The notes under the pieces were generated by a model. It was given only the letters and a program-made list of their open reading frames with translations, was not told where the DNA came from and did not search any database. Positions 35,314-42,237 of a stretch of 64,000 bases of DNA are shown piece after piece. Made by a program: the position numbers and the translations under genes. The stretch comes from Paenibacillus sp. BK033 (GTDB lineage: Bacteria; Bacillota; Bacilli; Paenibacillales; Paenibacillaceae): positions 310,001-374,000 of the forward strand of contig NZ_SLVP01000004.1 in the NCBI RefSeq assembly GCF_004345425.1, written 5' to 3'. Each line of letters begins with the position of its first letter. Position 1 is the stretch's first letter.

Positions 35314-35643
35314 TTGTTAGAGCTGCAGGATTTAATCCCGTATTTTTTCTCGATCAGTATTTTATGCTCGATGGCTTATCTGGCTTATTTTGCCCATCAG
35401 AGCGTTGACGCGGAGTTTAATACCTTGCTGAAGCGGGTCGTATGGGAGCCGATTGTTCCGATCGTCGTCGTCATCAGCAGGCTGGAGAGGATCCAGCATT
35501 GGCTGGCCCGAAGGATAAAGCGCAAAGAAGCGCCGGATGGTGAATTAGCGGATTGTTGCCCTTCGTTTGTGGAGATTACCGAGCACGCACACAAACGAGG
35601 AGGCTATTATGAGCACAAACAATGCATTCACCGCTTTTACTAA
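35314..35643 (+). CDS. Small membrane protein overlapping yidC; candidate MifM-like arrest peptide
   Basis: 109 residues from a TTG eight bases after AAGGAGG. One strong membrane helix (about residues 8-27) is followed by a shorter hydrophobic stretch (46-55), then RLERIQHWLARRIKRKEAPD and an acidic segment DGELAD before the C-terminus. The frame runs 35 bases into yidC. Family knowledge: B. subtilis MifM is a ~95-residue one-helix nascent chain upstream of yidC2 that stalls ribosomes through RITxWI followed by DEED and thereby exposes the yidC2 ribosome-binding site. Here Arg59-Ile60, Trp63-Leu64 and Asp75/Glu77 sit at nearly the same spacing, and the mRNA carries a matching stem. Whether it truly stalls is inference. 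It could instead be an ordinary small membrane protein co-expressed with YidC. Confidence 0.72.
   Translation: MLELQDLIPYFFSISILCSMAYLAYFAHQSVDAEFNTLLKRVVWEPIVPIVVVISRLERIQHWLARRIKRKEAPDGELADCCPSFVEITEHAHKRGGYYEHKQCIHRFY
35560..35600 (+). promoter_or_regulatory. mRNA stem sequestering the yidC ribosome-binding site
   Basis: CGTTTGTG (35564-35571) pairs perfectly with CACAAACG (35590-35597). CCT (35560-35562) continues with AGG (35598-35600) across one bulged T. The 3' arm runs into the GAGGAGG of yidC, and the loop is 18 bases. The 5' arm lies inside codons 83-86 of the upstream ORF, where a ribosome stalled near codons 75-80 would keep it open. Confidence 0.7.
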
Positions 35644-36427
35644 AAAATACAGAATTTTCGCAGCCATCGCGATCCTGGTGATCGTCAGCGGCTGCGGCGC
35701 CAAGGGAACGATTGATTCGGACACGCCGGGCTTTTTCAACCACTATGTCGTATTTCCGTTCTCGTATCTGATTCAGCACATCGCCTCTTTCTTTGGCGAC
35801 AGCTACGGCATGGCCGTTATCGTCATGACGCTGCTCGTGCGGATCGTTCTGTTGCCTCTGATGCTGCGGCAGTATAAAGGCCAGCAGGGCATGAAGCAGA
35901 AGATGAGCGTCATTCAGCCGGAGCTGAACAAGCTGAAAGAGAAGTACAAAGAGAAGACGCCCGAGAACCAGGCCAAGCTGCAAAAAGAAACGATGGAGCT
36001 CTACAGCAAGCATCAGTTTAACCCGATGGCGATTGGCTGTCTGCCCATGCTGATTCAAATGCCGATCCTGACCGGCCTTTATTATGCGATCAAGATGACG
36101 CCGGAGCTTGCCCAGCACTCGTTCCTGTGGTTCCAGCTTGGCACGCCGGATCATATTCTGCCGTTCCTGGCCGCGGCGATTTATTACGTGCAGTTCCGCG
36201 TATCGCAGATTGGCGTGGACTCCGCCCAGCAGAAGCAAATGGCGATGCTTGGCTTGCTCTCGCCGGTCATGATGGGGATTTTCTCCTTCAGCGCTCCGGC
36301 TGCGGTTCCGCTGTATTGGGTTGTCGGGGGAACGTTTATGATCATCCAGACCCTTGTATCGAAGAAGCTTTACCCGACGCTGCCTGCGGCGGGAGCTAAC
36401 GAAACGCCAGCGGTTTCTGCAAAATAA
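35609..36427 (+). CDS. yidC: YidC/Oxa1 family membrane protein insertase
   Basis: 272 residues from the ATG five bases after GAGGAGG; a longer frame upstream lies inside the preceding ORF. A lipoprotein signal (VIVSGCGAK) is typical of Gram-positive YidC, followed by five membrane helices with the conserved FFGDSYGMAVIVMTLLVR region carrying the groove Arg, and the Pro/Met-rich cytosolic loop. It inserts membrane proteins alone or with SecYEG. It lies outside the rpmH-rnpA context of the main SpoIIIJ copy, so it is probably the inducible second insertase (YidC2/YqjG-like). Confidence 0.94.
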   Translation: MSTNNAFTAFTKKYRIFAAIAILVIVSGCGAKGTIDSDTPGFFNHYVVFPFSYLIQHIASFFGDSYGMAVIVMTLLVRIVLLPLMLRQYKGQQGMKQKMSVIQPELNKLKEKYKEKTPENQAKLQKETMELYSKHQFNPMAIGCLPMLIQMPILTGLYYAIKMTPELAQHSFLWFQLGTPDHILPFLAAAIYYVQFRVSQIGVDSAQQKQMAMLGLLSPVMMGIFSFSAPAAVPLYWVVGGTFMIIQTLVSKKLYPTLPAAGANETPAVSAK

Positions 36428-36448
36428 TGCTTCGCGTGAAATAAAGAG

Positions 36449-36495
36449 AAAGGACGCATAACCTGTATGTGCAGGCGAATGCGTCCTTTTATTTT
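36449..36495 (+). terminator. Intrinsic terminator after yidC
   Basis: AAAGGACGCAT / ATGCGTCCTTT, 11 bp, with an inner CCTG/CAGG hairpin, then TTATTTT. Confidence 0.88.
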
Positions 36496-36568
36496 CCCGT
36501 ATATGGCGATATTTCGCCGTAAGGGGCTGTTTACCTCACTCCGTAAATGCTATACTTGATATAGCTCC

Positions 36569-36745
36569 TTACCGCGAGCCGTCAGCCGGTCCGCTGGGAG
36601 GCGGCGCTGTTGCGCCCTTTTTCGGATACCTATCGATCAGTTTGCTTGATGCGTCCGGCAAGACGGTTTGCCGCATCTCCTCTGTAAATAAGCCGAAATT
36701 CGGATCGATATCTCTCTCCGTAACGAGATCATCCTTGTTGTCCAT
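36569..36745 (-). CDS. Small hypothetical protein
   Basis: 58 residues, ATG about nine bases after GGGAG. Starts MDNKDDLVTERDIDPNFG, is acidic at the N-terminus and ends with a Pro/Gly-rich tail (TAPPPSGPADGSR). No signal or membrane segment. I do not recognise it. The gene stands alone in an otherwise empty 500-base stretch, and start signals and composition look coding. Confidence 0.6.
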   Translation of the reverse strand: MDNKDDLVTERDIDPNFGLFTEEMRQTVLPDASSKLIDRYPKKGATAPPPSGPADGSR

Positions 36746-36848
36746 CGCCCGTTCACTCCCTTTTTTCAGCTCCTGCCGTTAGATTGCCCTATATTTAAAC
36801 TTACCATTACGATTACATAAGGTCTTTGCGAGCCTGTCCGGCGTATTT

Positions 36849-36878
36849 TTGGTATACCTGCCTGCCTGAGGTTACAAT
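36849..36878 (+). promoter_or_regulatory. Candidate promoter of the pirin gene
   Basis: TTGGTA, 18 bases, TACAAT, ending about 50 bases before the pirin start. Confidence 0.42.
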
Positions 36879-36929
36879 AAAAGGAGGATATGGCTCGGAA
36901 TATGGATTGAAAAAGGAGGCGTTTTTTCG

Positions 36930-37628
36930 ATGATGAAACATTTTCCGGCAAGTGCCCGCCATTCTGTCGATTTGGGATGGCTCCGCAGCGCGATGAGCTT
37001 CTCGTTTGGGGAGTATTTCGATCCCGACAACTCGAGCTTTGGCGTCATGCGCGTATTAAACGACGATACGATTGCGCCGGGTCGCGGCTTTGGCGCGCAT
37101 CCGCACAGCGAGATGGAGATTGTGACGATTCCGCTAGCGGGAAGACTGAAGCATGAAGACAATCTTGGCAATATTGAAGTAACATCGGCTGGCGAAGTTC
37201 AGCGCATGTCGGCGGGAACGGGAATTATTCACGCGGAATACAACGATTCGGATACAGAGGAAGGAAAGTTCCTGCAATTGTGGTTTATGCCGAAAGAACG
37301 GGGGCTCGCTCCCTCCTACGAAATGGCCAGCTACGATGAAGAAAAGCTCCAGAATGCGCTGCTGCCGGTTGTAACGCCGGATGGTGCGGGAGATACGGCA
37401 AGCATCAATCAGGATATGACGATCTATCTGGGGAGGCTGCAGCCGGGCAGAAGGATCTTTTTTAATCAGAAAACCGGACGCCGCGCCTTTGTTATGGTGC
37501 TGGAAGGAAACTTGAATGTGAACGGCATTGCGATGGGACCGAAAGATTCGATCCGCGCGGAATTCGAGCCCGATTTTGTGCTGTCCGCGGAAGAATCCGC
37601 GTTTGTTATGCTGATTGATCTGCCATAG
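36930..37628 (+). CDS. Pirin family protein (YhhW/YhaK-like)
   Basis: 232 residues, two cupin domains. The N-terminal cupin keeps the metal ligands in HPHSEME (His57, His59) and GIIHAEYN (His101, Glu103 by the same count). The C-terminal cupin is degenerate, as in the family. Bacterial pirins such as E. coli YhhW have quercetin 2,3-dioxygenase activity in vitro; a natural role in redox sensing is proposed. ATG behind AAAAGGAGG; a second ATG is the next codon. Confidence 0.92.
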   Translation: MMKHFPASARHSVDLGWLRSAMSFSFGEYFDPDNSSFGVMRVLNDDTIAPGRGFGAHPHSEMEIVTIPLAGRLKHEDNLGNIEVTSAGEVQRMSAGTGIIHAEYNDSDTEEGKFLQLWFMPKERGLAPSYEMASYDEEKLQNALLPVVTPDGAGDTASINQDMTIYLGRLQPGRRIFFNQKTGRRAFVMVLEGNLNVNGIAMGPKDSIRAEFEPDFVLSAEESAFVMLIDLP

Positions 37629-37687
37629 GGCAAGGCTTGCGAAATGCGGCTGAAAGCGAGCTATACGCTTTTTAGGAGGGTTCAACC

Positions 37688-38023
37688 ATGAAAGAACAAT
37701 TACTCATCAAACACGCCGTAGGCGGCCGGACCTTTGTGGATTCATCCAAGCAATCGGTGTCTTACGAGGTCGCGCATGAGGATGGGCAGTGGCTATTCGC
37801 CGTTAACGCGCCAAAGCATGCCGGAATAGACGAGATCCTAAAGTGGAAGCAGGAGCTGAACGTGTTTATCTTTCGGAATTACGAAGACGGTCGGCCGACG
37901 CTGAAGATTTGGTACTCGGTTGCTTCGGATACGGTTAAATATGATGCGGCAGGGGAAAGGCTGACGTTTACCGCGATCTCCTGCATTGAATATATTCCAA
38001 ACGAATTCGGCTATAAGCTGTAA
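37688..38023 (+). CDS. Hypothetical protein
   Basis: 111 residues, ATG behind TTAGGAGGG. Soluble, alternating hydrophobic and polar residues suggesting beta-strands, with a central WKQELNVFIF stretch. No recognised family. It follows the pirin gene by 59 bases on the same strand and ends before a terminator, so the two may share a transcript. Confidence 0.68.
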   Translation: MKEQLLIKHAVGGRTFVDSSKQSVSYEVAHEDGQWLFAVNAPKHAGIDEILKWKQELNVFIFRNYEDGRPTLKIWYSVASDTVKYDAAGERLTFTAISCIEYIPNEFGYKL

Positions 38024-38050
38024 ATAAAGCTTCCAAACCCTGCATATTAC

Positions 38051-38091
38051 AAGCTCTTTCGCTTCCTGACCGAGGCGGGGGAGCTTTTTTT
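38051..38091 (+). terminator. Intrinsic terminator after the pirin-hypothetical pair
   Basis: Imperfect stem AAGCTC...TCGC with GGCGGGGGAGCTT, followed by TTTTTT. Confidence 0.6.
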
Positions 38092-38112
38092 GCGCCTGCT
38101 TTGCCGTTTCTG

Positions 38113-38130
38113 AATTTCATGTATGAAATT
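38113..38130. repeat. Perfect palindrome in the ydjO leader
   Basis: AATTTCAT-GT-ATGAAATT, 80 bases upstream of the ydjO-like start. It could be an operator or an RNA hairpin in the 5' leader. Confidence 0.55.
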
Positions 38131-38209
38131 GGCGGTTAAAGGCACTCTAAAGTGGCGGGGTTCATGAAGTCCGTACCAGATTAATCTGTAGAAGGAGGCA
38201 TACATACCT

Positions 38210-38440
38210 ATGTACAACAGGAAAAAGATTCAAGAAGAAATCCCGGAGGTCATCACGAAAATTTGGTCATGCGCAAGCGAGGACTGCAATGGCTGGATGC
38301 GGGCCAACTTCTCTTTTGACCAGACGCCGACCTGCGTCCTGTGCCAATCTCCTATGATCAGCGGGGAGCGGATGCTTCCTTTGATTGTGAATTTGAATGA
38401 TCCGGTAAAGCTGAGCGCTGTCGTCACTACGGCCGAGTAG
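38210..38440 (+). CDS. ydjO: YdjO-like cold-inducible zinc-ribbon-type protein
   Basis: 76 residues, ATG behind GAAGGAGG. Two Cys pairs, SCASEDC and TCVLC, form a small zinc-ribbon-like site. The KIWSCASEDCNGWMRANFSF and SGERMLP stretches match the family named after B. subtilis YdjO, reported as cold-induced. Function at the molecular level is not known. The long leader with a perfect palindrome fits post-transcriptional or cold control but does not prove it. Confidence 0.85.
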   Translation: MYNRKKIQEEIPEVITKIWSCASEDCNGWMRANFSFDQTPTCVLCQSPMISGERMLPLIVNLNDPVKLSAVVTTAE

Positions 38441-38453
38441 TTGGATCGCGCGG

Positions 38454-38483
38454 GAGGATGCCTATAGAGGCATCCTCTTTTTC
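38454..38483 (+). terminator. Intrinsic terminator after the ydjO-like gene
   Basis: GAGGATGCC / GGCATCCTC, six-base loop, then TTTTTT. Confidence 0.9.
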
Positions 38484-38553
38484 GTTTCCTTGACAGGGGT
38501 GGGGAACGTCATTAGAATGGTTGCGATAAAACGGTTCGGGAGTGGTTGTCATC

Positions 38554-39771
38554 ATGGTAAAAGGTACGGATGCCTCGCCGGCGCAGGCACCGAGAGCTGT
38601 CCTATGGATGGCTTTGCTGCTTGGTTCGCTTTCGGCGTTTGCTCCTCTCTCCATCGATATGTATTTACCGGCATTGCCGGAGCTTGCGGGCGACTTCCGC
38701 GCGGGAACCTCGATGTCCCAGCTCAGCTTAACGGCATGTCTGCTTGGCATTTCGCTTGGGCAGCTGTTTATTGGTCCGATCAGTGATGTGAGAGGCCGGC
38801 GGAAGCCCTTGTTAATTGGACTTATCGTTTATATTGCGGCTTCGATGCTATGCGTGGCGGCGCCGTCCATCGAGACCTTTGTTCTATTGCGTTTCGTGCA
38901 GGGCTTTGGCGGCGCGGCGGGGATTGTCATTTCGCGTGCGGTCGTCCGGGATTTATTCGAGGGAGCGGGAATGACCCGGTTCTTCTCCATGCTTATGCTG
39001 GTGAACGGGGTAGCTCCAATCGCGGCTCCGATTGCCGGGGGACAGATTCTGAAATGGACGGAATGGCGGGGCGTGTTTATGGTTCTGACCGTAATCGGCG
39101 CGGTTATGCTTGCGGCGGTATGGCTGGGGATGAAGGAATCCCTTCAGGAGAGGAACCGCTCGCAGGGCGGTATCGGCAACATGCTGATGAAATTCCGCGG
39201 ATTGCTGACGGACCGCGTATTTATGGGCTACGCGCTGACGCAGGGCTTTGTGGTCGCCGCGATGTTCGCCTACATCTCGGGCTCGCCGTTTGTGATCCAG
39301 AACCTGTTTGGCGTTTCTCCGCAAGGCTACAGCTTATGCTTTGCCATTAACGGGCTTGGCATTATTGCGGCCAGCCAGATCGCCGGGCGGCTTGCCGGCA
39401 AGGTAAGCGCGCCGAAGCTGCTTGTTGCGGGACTTAGCCTAGCGTTTGCGGGCGGTCTCGTGCTGCTGATTGGTATTGTAGCCGGCTGGGGGTTGTTCGC
39501 CGTGCTGGTGCCTTTATTCTTCGTGGTTGCCAGCGTCGGCATCGTGCAGACGGCAAGCTTCTCGCTTGCGATGCAGAACCAGCAGCAGGCGGCAGGCAGC
39601 GCATCGGCGCTGCTTGGTTTGCTGTCCTTTGTTTTTGGCGCCTGCATGGCGCCGCTTGTGGGGCTTGGCGGCAGCGAAGCCGCGCTGCCGATGGGGATTG
39701 TGATCGCCGCGTCGGAGACCGCGGCCGTACTCAGCTATGTGCTGCTCGTACGGCGGGCTCGCTCGCGTTAG
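38554..39771 (+). CDS. Bcr/CflA family multidrug efflux MFS transporter
   Basis: 405 residues from the ATG 11 bases after GGGAG; an in-frame GTG four codons earlier is an alternative. Twelve hydrophobic segments. The motif A-like GPISDVRGRRKPLLIG loop follows helix 2, and the Bcr/CflA-type stretches DMYLPALPELAGDFRAG and FVQGFGGAAGIVISRAVVRDL are clear. These proton antiporters export drugs such as bicyclomycin or chloramphenicol, or cysteine. No linked regulator is visible. Confidence 0.93.
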   Translation: MVKGTDASPAQAPRAVLWMALLLGSLSAFAPLSIDMYLPALPELAGDFRAGTSMSQLSLTACLLGISLGQLFIGPISDVRGRRKPLLIGLIVYIAASMLCVAAPSIETFVLLRFVQGFGGAAGIVISRAVVRDLFEGAGMTRFFSMLMLVNGVAPIAAPIAGGQILKWTEWRGVFMVLTVIGAVMLAAVWLGMKESLQERNRSQGGIGNMLMKFRGLLTDRVFMGYALTQGFVVAAMFAYISGSPFVIQNLFGVSPQGYSLCFAINGLGIIAASQIAGRLAGKVSAPKLLVAGLSLAFAGGLVLLIGIVAGWGLFAVLVPLFFVVASVGIVQTASFSLAMQNQQQAAGSASALLGLLSFVFGACMAPLVGLGGSEAALPMGIVIAASETAAVLSYVLLVRRARSR

Positions 39772-39923
39772 GGTGCCGGCCGATAAGGCGGGTTAGCGGC
39801 GATAATACCCTGTGGGGGCCTTCTGGACCTGCTTTTGCCCTGATGGCAGACTTTAACGCCCTCGCAGGGTTTTATTTTTTCCCAGCGGCGTTTTATGCCA
39901 CTTTGGCGGCTGCAATGTTGCGA

Positions 39924-39944
39924 TAAGGCCCCTAAGGGGCCTTA
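39924..39944. repeat. REP-like palindrome A
   Basis: Perfect dyad: TAAGGCCCCT, a central A, then its complement. Confidence 0.75.
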
Positions 39945-39974
39945 ACCATGAAAACTAGCTACACTCTCCTGGCC

Positions 39975-39999
39975 TTTAAGGTCCCCTAGAGACCTTAAA
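39975..39999. repeat. REP-like palindrome B
   Basis: TTTAAGGTC, seven-base loop CCCTAGA, GACCTTAAA. Confidence 0.75.
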
Positions 40000-40030
40000 C
40001 CGTCCCTAACTGCCGCTGTCCGCCGCCACT

Positions 40031-40059
40031 AGGTTAAGGCCCGTTAGAGGCCTTAACCT
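40031..40059. repeat. REP-like palindrome C
   Basis: AGGTTAAGGCC, seven-base loop CGTTAGA, GGCCTTAACCT. Its loop ends TAGA like that of palindrome B. Confidence 0.75.
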
Positions 40060-40135
40060 ACCTATAGTGTTAGCCTCTGGCTGCGTTGGCGGAGTTAAGA
40101 ATATAGGATTGCCCGCTTAAGAAGGCGGATTGAAA

Positions 40136-40174
40136 AAGAGCTTCTGATGGCCGTTCGGGCCTTCAGAAGCTCTT
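40136..40174 (-). terminator. Terminator of the antar-trpD-like operon
   Basis: AAGAGCTTCTGA / TCAGAAGCTCTT, extended inside by GGCC/GGCC pairing; followed on the reverse strand by TTTTTC. Confidence 0.85.
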
Positions 40175-40239
40175 GATTATGACGATCTTAGGGAAGATAG
40201 AGGGGGAGGCTGCCCTGCTGCAGCACCGCTTATGTCACG

Positions 40240-41298
40240 TTACTTTACACCGCCGATTGGGGCGGGGGTTCCTTCGCCAAGCAGGCTGCCGCGCCAAGCC
40301 ATGTAACGCTTCCATGCGGCGCCGCTGTCGAGCAGCTCTTTGCATTGGTACAATGCCTCTTCGACGGATTCGGCACGGTCGGCCAGGCGTAGCCGAACGG
40401 CCGCGTTAAGCAGGACCTGGTTTACGTAGCCGATATGCGCCGTTCCCTGCAGGACAGCCTCTACGTTTTCAACCTGTTCGGCAGCGCTCCATTCCTTTTT
40501 CTCCGGCAGCGTTGCTTCCATGCCGAATTGTTCCGGATCGATAACATGCAGCCGCGCCTCGCCGTTCTCCACGATGTACGTGCGGGTAGGACGCTCGATG
40601 TACAGGTCCTCGGAGCCCTCCGTCCCTTGCACGATAAGGGCCCGGCGGTATTTCAAATCGGTGAGCAGCTTGCTCATCCGGTCAAAGACGGTATTATGGA
40701 AAACGCCAAAGACGAGGTACGGCGAATGCGAGAAATCGATCAGCTTCTCCGCGGTGTTCAGCACCGTGCGCATGCCAAGCTCTTCGCGGATGCTCCGAAG
40801 CTCGCCGAGCGGCGGACACCATTCCTCCGTGTCCACGAACAGCACGCCGGTTGCCTTAGCCGCCTGCACGACGCGGTCCCGCGTCAGCTGCGCTTTGCCG
40901 ATGCCGAGCTCGGCGAGCATATCCGGCAGCGTTACGCCCCATTTCGGCGGCAGCGACTTTGCGCCGTGCAGTGTAACGGGAAGCCCGGCCGAAGCAAGCA
41001 CGAAGGCCGTAGCGAAGGAAGCGAAGAAGGTTTTTACCCGCCCGTCGTATGGTCCCGCGCAGTCCAGCCCTTCTTGAATGGGAGCGCGGTAGGCGTTGTC
41101 CCGGCATACGTGTACGAACGCTTCCAGCTCCTCGACGCTTTCCATCTTAATCCGTTCGGCAATAAAAAAGGCGCCCATCTGGGCAGGGGACGCTTTCCGG
41201 TTCATGATCCAGTCGGCCGCTTCCAGCGCCTCTTCATAGGTTAAGTCCCTGGCGCCTCTTTTCCCGCGGCCGACTTCTTTTAATAGTGTGGTAAACAT
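40240..41298 (-). CDS. TrpD-like (anthranilate phosphoribosyltransferase fold) protein in the nitrite cluster
   Basis: 352 residues from the ATG eight bases after AAAGGGG; a GTG three codons earlier abuts it. The fold is that of TrpD/glycosyltransferase family 3: N-terminal helices (LTYEEALEAADWIMNRKASPAQMGAF) and a Rossmann-like domain. The phosphoribosyl-pyrophosphate loop GTGGD of TrpD reads AGPYDG, NIST reads FFAS and KHGN reads LHGA, so anthranilate transfer is unlikely. The protein is closer to the TrpD2/YbiB group, some of which bind nucleic acid. It follows the ANTAR gene by 13 bases, so it is co-transcribed with the nitrite regulator. Its job there is not known. Confidence 0.82.
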   Translation of the reverse strand: MFTTLLKEVGRGKRGARDLTYEEALEAADWIMNRKASPAQMGAFFIAERIKMESVEELEAFVHVCRDNAYRAPIQEGLDCAGPYDGRVKTFFASFATAFVLASAGLPVTLHGAKSLPPKWGVTLPDMLAELGIGKAQLTRDRVVQAAKATGVLFVDTEEWCPPLGELRSIREELGMRTVLNTAEKLIDFSHSPYLVFGVFHNTVFDRMSKLLTDLKYRRALIVQGTEGSEDLYIERPTRTYIVENGEARLHVIDPEQFGMEATLPEKKEWSAAEQVENVEAVLQGTAHIGYVNQVLLNAAVRLRLADRAESVEEALYQCKELLDSGAAWKRYMAWRGSLLGEGTPAPIGGVK

Positions 41299-41311
41299 CG
41301 TCAGCACCCCT

Positions 41312-41893
41312 TTATTTCTGCTCTTGCAGCAGCTGATAGACTTTCACGATGGATGTCGCCACATCCACGATCCGCTTCCGCTCGTTCATCGCCTGCTTGC
41401 GCAGCAGGTCGTAAGCTTCCGCCTCGGATACCTGCTTTATTTTACATAGGATACCCTTTGCCATGTCAATCCACTTCCGCTCTTCGAGCCGCGCCTCCAG
41501 CTGCTTGCGCTCATTCAGCCACTGCTGCCGCTCGAAGCAGGCCTTCGAACCGAAATGAAGCGCCCAGTGGAGCTCCTGCTCGCTCATCGATGGCGCGAGA
41601 ATACCGTCGATCGGCAGATCGTCCTCGCAAAAGGCGGCGGACATCGTTGCCGTATCGGCGCTGCACCACCAGAGCATGGGGAGCCTCTTGCGCTGCAACA
41701 GCCGGTTGCCCCAAGCCTTCACTTCGCCCAACGGCAGATGAAAAATGACGGCATCGGCTTTCGGCAGATGGTTTTTGGCCGTATCATCCGAGCTTGCATA
41801 CAATACCGAATACCCGTATGCCTCCAGCATTTGCTCCAGCGACTGCGCTTCAGCATTTCCCCCGGCATTGTCGATCACTAACAGAGAACGCAT
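41312..41893 (-). CDS. ANTAR-domain antitermination regulator (NasT/AmiR-like)
   Basis: 193 residues. An N-terminal pseudo-receiver domain lacks a clear phospho-acceptor Asp (the usual Asp region reads ADAVIFHLP). A coiled-coil linker and a C-terminal three-helix ANTAR domain follow (WIDMAKGILCKIKQVSEAEAYDLLRKQAMN, here described by its ends AKGIL and AYDLLRKQAM). ANTAR proteins bind RNA with two hexaloop hairpins and prevent termination. Exactly such hairpins lie in the leader of the divergent nirB gene, so this is the probable nitrate/nitrite-responsive antiterminator, comparable to NasT. ATG behind GAGGAGG. Confidence 0.9.
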   Translation of the reverse strand: MRSLLVIDNAGGNAEAQSLEQMLEAYGYSVLYASSDDTAKNHLPKADAVIFHLPLGEVKAWGNRLLQRKRLPMLWWCSADTATMSAAFCEDDLPIDGILAPSMSEQELHWALHFGSKACFERQQWLNERKQLEARLEERKWIDMAKGILCKIKQVSEAEAYDLLRKQAMNERKRIVDVATSIVKVYQLLQEQK

Positions 41894-41989
41894 GTCATCC
41901 TCCTCTTCCCCTACAAACGAATATCATTTGTTATTATATATAACATGAATTGTGTAAAACTGTCGATACGCACAAATGTTCATTTTTTA

Positions 41990-42006
41990 TGTTAAGTATG
42001 TTGACA
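41990..42006. promoter_or_regulatory. GlnR/TnrA-type box
   Basis: TGTTA-N7-TGACA, a full match to the half-sites TGTNA-N7-TNACA used by GlnR/TnrA in Bacilli. It overlaps the -35 element of the nirB promoter, so nitrogen status probably gates transcription. Confidence 0.65.
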
Positions 42007-42029
42007 TGAATGTCATGCCATTGTATAGT
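42001..42029 (+). promoter_or_regulatory. nirB promoter
   Basis: TTGACA, 17 bases, TATAGT. The spacer begins with a perfect dyad TGACAT-GA-ATGTCA (42002-42015). The predicted start leaves a ~200-base leader containing the ANTAR hairpins and a terminator. Confidence 0.8.
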
Positions 42030-42084
42030 AGCGGTAACACACCGACAAAGCTTACGGTTTTGAGGTACGAAAATTCAATCTTTC

Positions 42085-42106
42085 ATGAATACAATGGCGT
42101 ATTCAT
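42085..42106 (+). promoter_or_regulatory. ANTAR target hairpin P1
   Basis: Eight-base-pair stem ATGAATAC/GTATTCAT with hexaloop AATGGC: A at loop position 1 and G at position 4, the hallmark of ANTAR-bound RNA. Confidence 0.75.
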
Positions 42107-42108
42107 TT

Positions 42109-42132
42109 GAAGCGGCAATGAAGCCTGACTTC
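42109..42132 (+). promoter_or_regulatory. ANTAR target hairpin P2 (antiterminator)
   Basis: Stem GAAG-c-GGC / GCC-tga-CTTC with hexaloop AATGAA, again A1 and G4. Its 3' half is the 5' half of the following terminator, so the two folds exclude each other. Confidence 0.72.
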
Positions 42133-42195
42133 GTCTTTTGCGGGAATGCACAAGTGCGTCCTCGCGGAATCCGAAGCAGGCTTTTTCTATTTTTC
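42121..42195 (+). terminator. Leader terminator of the nirB operon
   Basis: AAGCCTG-a-CTTCG pairs with CGAAG-CAGGCTT (one bulged A), with an inner G/C-rich stem, then TTTTTCTATTTTT. It ends 42 bases before the nirB start. Confidence 0.85.
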
Positions 42196-42237
42196 CATAC
42201 AGATTAGAGGCTGGAGAGAGTGGAGAGGAGAATGACA

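Larger units (their letters stand above)
39772..40135. other. Gene-free stretch with REP-like palindromes
   Basis: No credible ORF. It holds a possible terminator at its left part (CCCT-CGC-AGGG followed by TTTTATTTTTT around 39859-39880) and three related palindromes annotated separately. The spacing of the palindromes is 51 and about 57 bases. Confidence 0.6.
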
